Shown: positions 58,408 to 64,000 of the stretch, piece by piece | Layout: every line of letters begins with the position of its first letter | Position numbering within the stretch: position 1 is the stretch's first letter | Source of the DNA: Vitrella brassicaformis | Lineage: Eukaryota; Sar; Vitrellaceae | Assembly (NCBI GenBank): GCA_001179505.1 | Contig: CDMY01000311.1 | Coordinates: 1-64,000, forward strand | DNA: 64,000 nt | Direction of reading: 5' to 3' | The notes under the pieces: generated by a model | What the model saw: only the letters and a program-made list of their open reading frames with translations | What the model was told of the DNA's origin: nothing | Database searches by the model: none | Position numbers and translations under genes: made by a program

Positions 58408-61400
58408 CTACATGCCCATGCCCCGCCAGCCCTGTCCAGGCCCCTGTTGCTGCCTCGGCCCGTGTGGCATCGGCGGCCCTCGCATGCCGCCGTTCATGTT
58501 GACCCCGGACGACGGCTGCATACACATGCCGGGCGGTCCACCACCAGCACCTTGGCGCATCTGCTGCTGCTGCTGCTGTTGGTGCTGCTGGTGCACGTGA
58601 GGAACACCGTGCATGTTGTGGCCATGGCTAGGGGGGCCGGGTGCAGGTTGAGATGGCGGCTGGAACTGCTGGGAGGGGGGGAAGCCGCCGCCAGAAGGAC
58701 CAGGAGAAGGACCGCGCATGCCATTCTGGGGGTGCGGACCTGCTGGCCCACCGCCACTGGGCGGTCTCCCGCCGCCAGATGGTGCCGGCCTGCCCTCCCC
58801 ACCCCCCACTGCACCTGTGCCGCGGCGGCCAGCAGGAGCACCGCGGCCAGCAGGAGCAGAAGGAGCACCGCCGCCGCTTCCGCCGCTTCCGCCGCCGCCA
58901 CCGCCGGCCAGGGGTTGCGGGCGACCGGATTTGGAGGCGTCTTTCTGTCCCTCTTTCCAGAGGTCCTTCCAGAAGGACTTGACCATGTCCTGGACCTCGG
59001 GGCAGCCTTGGGGTAGGCGGGCGGACTCGTCGACGAGGCTGCTGACGAGGGCGCCCACACGATCCACCGCTGCCATGGTGGCCAAACTGATGGGAGGAGG
59101 ATAGGATGTGCAAGGGAGGGCACAGAAAGAGCAAGTGTGAGAGTGAAGGGGTGGTGGGTGAGTGAAGCGGGTCACCCCCGCTACCAGCCCATTTACTTAC
59201 CCTTCGATGAGATTCTTGGTCTGCTCCATGAAGTTGCTGCTCAGCTTCAACTGACCCTTTATGTCGGCAATGCGGCTGCAGACACACAGACACACGGACA
59301 CTCACACATACACACAGACTCTTTCCATCCCCCTCTCGTCCAGCTCTGTGCTTACTTGAACAGGCGCTCCTTGTCCCTGTCAGATGCCGGTCGCCACGGC
59401 TGTCGCTGCTGGTCGAACCCGGGAGGCGCGGCTGCAGGGCCAGCACCCCTCCCACGCCCCCCACCCACCGCCGCAGGCCCCTGGCCATCCGCGCCCACAC
59501 CCCGACCGAAGCCGCGCCCCATCATCCCCTGAGCAGCCGCACTAACAGGCACCCCCCTGCCCGCAGGCGCAACCCCTCGGCCCGCTGGGGCTGGGGCACC
59601 GCCACTCGGCTGCGGCTGCGGCTGCTGTCGGGACGGTAGCTCCGGGAAGTTTGTGCTCGATGCCAGTGGGGGGCCGCGCGGACCTGCACCTGCTGCACCT
59701 GGCCCTGGCCCGCCCCCCATTTCCCCACCAGCACCACTCCCGGGCCTCTGCTGCTGCCCCGGCTGCTGCACCATCCCCGGCTGCTGCACCATCATGCCGG
59801 GCGGCACACCGCCACCGGATGGCTGTGGCTGCGATGGCTGTGGCTGCGATGGCTGCTGCTGATGCTGCTGATGCTGCTGCTGATGCTGCTGGTGGTGTGG
59901 TCCGCCCATGCCGGGAGGGTCCCTCGGACCACCTGGCCCCCGCGGACCCACAGGGCCCATTGGTCCCTGTTCCCCGCCAGGCCACCCAGCCGCAAATGGT
60001 GTGTAGCTCGGGGGCCGGCCGATGTTGCCCGCGCCTGGCCCCGGCTGCTGCTGCTGCTGCTGCTGCTGGGGTTGTTGGGGACGCATCGCGGGTGGACTCT
60101 GATGCTGCTGTTGCTGTGTTCCGGGCAAAGGTCTCGAGAAACCGCCCGCGGTAGCCAGTGCCTGGGCAGGGGTGGGCACCGGCGTGTTGTTGAGCGCCTG
60201 GAACGGCACACCAGGAGGCCCGGTGGCAGACATCTGCTGCTGGTGCTGCTGGTGCTGCTGCTGGTGCTGCTGCTGCTGGTGTTGCTGCTGTTGCATGGGT
60301 GCAGTGGGTGGGTGTGGTGGTCGCTGCATGCCCGCGCCAGGGCCCGCCCGCTGTTGCTGCGCTGCCTGAGCCTGTGCCAGGAGCCGTTGCTGCTGCTGCA
60401 GTGCCTGCTGCTGCTGGATGTGTTGTTGTTGCTGCTGCTGCTGCTGCTGCTGAGGCGCCATCGGGCCCCCAGCAGGGCCAGTGGGCGGCGAAGCGAGTGG
60501 GCGAGGATGGATCTGCCCCTGCTGCTGGCCGCCAGGAGCAGGGGCTCCGGGTGCGGGAACGCCAGGTGGCACCATCGGCGACGGCCCCCGGATGGGTGCC
60601 TGTGCTGCCGGTGATGGCACCGGGCGCATCGGAGGGGCTCCTGCTGCTGCTGTGGGTGGCCGCTCGGGGACGTTGGGCGGTGGCATCTGCTGCTGCTGCT
60701 GTGGCTGCTGCTGTGGCTGCTGTGGCTGTGGCTGGTCGCCCGGGGTGGGCATGCGCCCGTTGGGCTGGGGATGGGGCTGGGATTGAGGGTGAGGCCGGGG
60801 TGCTGGCTGCTGCTGTTGCTGCTGCTGCTGTTGCTGCTGTCGCTGCGGCGGGCGCTGAGCCAGTGGCGACTGTTCGGACTCGGTGTCGTCCTCTTCCTCC
60901 TCCTCGTCTTCGTCCTCGTCGCCGTCGTCCATGTCATCGTCCGACGGCTGTGGGAACCTGGCCTGCTGCTCCTGCTGAAGCTCCTGCCGGCGCTGCTCCT
61001 CTATACGGTGCTTGGGGTCAGCGCCCCTCATGAGGTCTCGAGCGATCAACTGCAGCCATGCATGCAGACAACGCATCACATCGACAGCCGAGAGGGAAGC
61101 AGGTCAGGTGAGACAAGGAGAGGGAGAGGGAGAGGAAGAGGTGGTGGGGGGTAACTAACTAACGGGTTACGGACTGACTGACCTTGATGGCCTCGTAGCC
61201 GAATGCCCGGACGTTCTCGCGCAGCTCCGGCTTCGTCAGCCCGTCAACCACACACTCAGGCACTGACAACCAACACACACGACACAAACAAAGAGAAGGA
61301 AGAAAGCGTCGTCCGTGAACTGCTCTGCGTGGATGGGATGGGCAATGAATGGGTGTGCTGTGTTGTGCTGTGCTCACTTTGTGTTTTCATGAGGACGGCG

Positions 61401-62017
61401 CGCCGCAGGAACTCTACAGGTATGTCGGCGTCACCGTGAAGGTTGGGCCCGCCCTGCCCCTGCCCGCCGCCAAACACGCCGTTGGCCATCATCGCCTCCT
61501 CGCCCCCCCGCTGCCGCACAATCCGCTCCTGTTCATCATACAAGGCGCGCACCGGGTCGAGAGGCTCGCTCGGCTGCGAGGGCGGCTGCCCGGCACGACC
61601 CACTAGTGGTGGAGGGCCGCCCTTGCCCTTGCCCTTGGGCCGCGACTCGGGTTTCTTCTGGGTGTCTGGGTTGGCCTTCATGATGCCCGCAGACGCGTAC
61701 GCGAAGGGGTCGTGCGTGGGGCCCTGCCGCTTGTCCTTGCCGGGTGGCGGCGATCCGCTGGGCATGGCCACCCCGTCGCCCCCCGTGTGACCACCGTGTT
61801 TCTTGCCCCTCTTCTTGCGTCCGGCCTGCATCTCCACAAAGGACCTCTCGTCGTCCTCCGACGGGGACCGCGCGGCGGCCTCGTTTGTTCGCTCGCGCCA
61901 GTAGTCCTTCTCGCGCGCCACCAGCTCGGTGTAGTCCACCTGCTCCTCGCCGTCGGGGGCCTGGTCGTCGGGCGGGATGACGGGAGTGCCGCCACTGCTG
62001 GACGAGGGACGGGCATT
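58408..62017 (-). CDS. Gln/Pro/Gly-rich protein, C-terminal part of a long gene
   Basis: Minus-strand exons end at a TAG at 58408-58410. From the stop upstream they are 58408-59088, about 59202-59278, about 59354-61050, about 61184-61262 and about 61378-62017, with phase agreement at the junctions checked. Ordered segments are few: DYTELVAREKDYWRERTNEA, PECVVDGLTKPELRENVRAFGYEAIK joined to LIARDLMRGADPKHRIEEQR, RIADIKGQLKLSSNFMEQTKNL and VDRVGALVSSLVDESARL. Most of the rest is polyGln, Pro, Gly and Met runs with one acidic patch (DEDEDEEEEEDD). The composition resembles transcription co-activators or RNA-granule proteins; no domain was identified. The 5' side runs into the sequence gap, so it may be continuous with the next feature. 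Confidence 0.55.
60030..60850. repeat. Dense CTG/CAG coding repeats
   Basis: Many interrupted runs of CTG (CAG on the coding strand), for example 60049-60068, 60238-60290, 60423-60455 and 60807-60840, encode polyglutamine blocks. Confidence 0.9.
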
Positions 62018-62081
62018 CTGACCAACACACAACACAACACGCCAGACGGGAGGGAATGGGTGTGGCGTAGTGGGGTGGGGG

Positions 62082-62381
62082 NNNNNNNNNNNNNNNNNNN
62101 NNNNNNNNNNNNNNNNNNNNNNNNNNNNNNNNNNNNNNNNNNNNNNNNNNNNNNNNNNNNNNNNNNNNNNNNNNNNNNNNNNNNNNNNNNNNNNNNNNNN
62201 NNNNNNNNNNNNNNNNNNNNNNNNNNNNNNNNNNNNNNNNNNNNNNNNNNNNNNNNNNNNNNNNNNNNNNNNNNNNNNNNNNNNNNNNNNNNNNNNNNNN
62301 NNNNNNNNNNNNNNNNNNNNNNNNNNNNNNNNNNNNNNNNNNNNNNNNNNNNNNNNNNNNNNNNNNNNNNNNNNNNNNNNN
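62082..62381. other. Sequence gap of 300 N flanked by G runs
   Basis: Exactly 300 N, bounded by GTGGGGTGGGGG on the left and a 13-base G run on the right. The round size suggests an estimated gap; the flanks suggest that a G-rich (C-rich on the coding strand) repeat blocked sequencing. Confidence 0.95.
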
Positions 62382-62411
62382 GGGGGGGGGGGGGCATGGT
62401 GCCAGGCTGAT

Positions 62412-62942
62412 CTAATCTACCTGGTCTTGGTTGTTGTTTGGGTTGTTTTGCTGCTGCTGCTGCTGCTGTTGTTCCTGTCTCCTGCGCTCTTTTTCCTCCT
62501 TTTGCTTCTTGCGGAGCTCCTCCTCGTCCTTGGTCGTCCGTATGGCGTCGTAGATGGCCTGCTCGTCACGCAACGCCTCCAGACGCTCCTGCGGCAACCA
62601 CTCCACGAAGTTCTCACGCACTGCAGCCATACGCAAACCCACCACCCCACACGACAGTACACACATAGGAAGGTCCTCATGTGGTGTGTGGTGTGTGGTG
62701 TGTGTGTCTTACGGCTATCTTCAGCCAAAGGGTCCTCGGGCTGGAGTGGGTGGAGTCCCCGCGCGACGCGGAAAGTGCGCTGGAGGCGCTCCTTGCGGAA
62801 GGGCGTGACGGGGCGGGCCTTCAGGACCTCGACCTCCTTCCTCTTCGACAGACCTTTCAGGTTCTGACCCAACGAACGAACAACCCATCACACGGGCACA
62901 CAGACGGAGAGAGATACACACAGAGAGGGTCGAAATGTGCCC

Positions 62943-62977
<35 letters not shown>

Positions 62978-63016
62978 CGTGCGTCTGTCTGTTTTTCGCT
63001 GCCTGCCTGCCTCCCT

Positions 63017-63050
<34 letters not shown>

Positions 63051-64000
63051 GTCTCGCTGCTGACATACATACCTCGAAAAGTAGTTTTTTGACTCTGTCG
63101 TCCATGCGCTCGAGGTCGTCTCTGGTGGGCCCCTCCTCGTCAGCAGTCGAGAAGAAGAGCTCCAGTGTGCTGCAGGGGCTGTCGCTGTCGCCGTCGGGCC
63201 TGACGAGCTCGACCATGTGCTGCTCGATCTGCTCCCGCCACTGCCGGTAGCCGTCCACCATTTCCAGCACACCGTGCCAGAACTCCAGCCACTCCTCCAG
63301 TTGGGTCTGACACACAATCCATCCATCCATGGGCTCATTCACGTTGGATGGACGCCACACCACCCACACAGAGACCACTTTTCACCTTTTTCCTTTCGTC
63401 TTCGGTGAGCGCGTCGGCCATTTTGACGACCGCACTGCCCTCCAGCTTGACCTCCTCCTTGGCCAGCACCCCCAGCTGGTCGAGCATCTCCTGCAACTGC
63501 TCGGTGCGGCTCTTGGCACTGGACGACTGTGGCTGCTTGCTATCGTTGATGACCTTCTGGGACAGCCTCCAGGCCGTTTCCTGCGGGTCACGGAGGTTGA
63601 AGCGGCGATACTCTTTGGGCAGGAGGAGCGAGATCTCCTCCAGGTGCTTGTTGACCCTGGTCAGCCACCCGGTCGCTTTCTTGCGGATCTGCTTCTCATT
63701 CTGACATACACACACACATGGAGAGAGGGAGAGAGATTTAGTGGTGGTGGTTGTGTTTGTGGTGGTGGTTGTGGTTGTGGTTGTGGTTGTGTTGTGTTGT
63801 GCTGTGTTGTGTTGTGGTGTGGTGTGGTGCAGACCTTGCGTTGCTTGTCCTCCTTGTTTTTGCCGTTCTTCTTGGCCTTCTTGCCGCCAGACTCAAACAC
63901 CTGACACACACCACACACAGACGGACGGATTGGTACACAGGGTTCCATTCCACGCCACGCTCTCTCCCTCCCTCCCTCCCTCGGTCTCTGTGCTGTGCTG
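62412..64000 (-). CDS. Charged helical protein, partial, 5' end beyond the window
   Basis: Minus-strand exons, from the right: about 63834-63900 (KKAKKNGKNKEDKQRK), 63388-63702, 63077-63307, 62712-62864 and 62412(or 62421)-62622. Segments such as WLTRVNKHLEEISLLLPKEY, EQLQEMLDQLGVLAKEEVKL, LEEWLEFWHGVLEMVDGYRQ and VRENFVEWLPQERLEALRDE are long amphipathic helices; the last exon then becomes KEEKERRRQ and polyGln. It either stops at TAG 62412-62414 or splices at a GTAGAT donor (CAG|GTAGAT) toward exons beyond the gap. If spliced, it is the N-terminal part of the gene that ends at 58408. No family was recognised. The start lies beyond the right edge. Confidence 0.5.

Noticed and set aside
59792-60937. 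Ser/Thr-rich minus-strand frame of 381 residues
   Set aside because: It is the out-of-frame reading of CAG repeats (Ser instead of Gln) inside the polyGln gene.
1-64000. Transposon, CRISPR array, tRNA or rRNA genes
   Set aside because: No transposase or reverse-transcriptase motifs, no spaced identical repeats of CRISPR type, and no cloverleaf or rRNA core sequence was recognised by eye. A tRNA scan would be needed to exclude tRNAs fully.

Overview
The window is nuclear DNA of an intron-rich, GC-rich protist. It carries a plastid-type protochlorophyllide reductase with a bipartite (signal plus transit) leader, a divergent TBP-like factor and many alveolate-like genes, and it is saturated with (TG)n/(CA)n, (TCTG)n and (TCCA)n simple repeats. 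This fits a photosynthetic alveolate, most likely a chromerid such as Vitrella brassicaformis. The organism call is an inference. Gene models were built by hand from reading frame, splice signals (GT/AG, occasionally GC/AG) and phase continuity; exon ends may be off where little protein conservation guides them.

Layout: 1-2.0 kb holds two small unrecognised plus-strand genes, the first only partly present. 2.5-9.5 kb holds one long plus-strand model that joins a degenerate membrane histidine-kinase/receiver module to an intact cyclic-nucleotide phosphodiesterase; this is the most notable locus. 10.6-17.7 kb: a low-complexity minus-strand gene, diverging from a U2AF large-subunit gene. 18.5-28.5 kb: an ELM2-motif gene, an SGNH hydrolase, a TBP-like factor, a BTB-like gene and plastid POR. 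28.8-38.6 kb: an F-box-like gene, a short coiled-coil gene, a polytopic membrane protein and an acidic repeat protein. 39.8-49.0 kb: a secreted Cys-rich protein, a long Gln/Ala-rich gene, inorganic pyrophosphatase and RNA polymerase subunit RPB6. 49.7-56.5 kb: a coiled-coil gene, a HAD-like phosphatase, a BCS1-like AAA protein and ribosomal protein eL43. 58.4-64 kb: one or two very Gln/Pro/Gly-rich minus-strand models interrupted by a 300-base sequence gap and running off the right edge.

Architecture: genes are mostly arranged as divergent pairs with 70-530 bp between starts, alternating with 0.6-1.9 kb convergent spacers full of simple repeats. Several short divergent promoters carry a GCTCGCA motif 25-50 bp upstream of an ATG. 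Introns are about 60-230 bp and often have a TG-repeat tract before the acceptor in place of a classical polypyrimidine tract. No tRNA, rRNA, CRISPR array or transposase was recognised.
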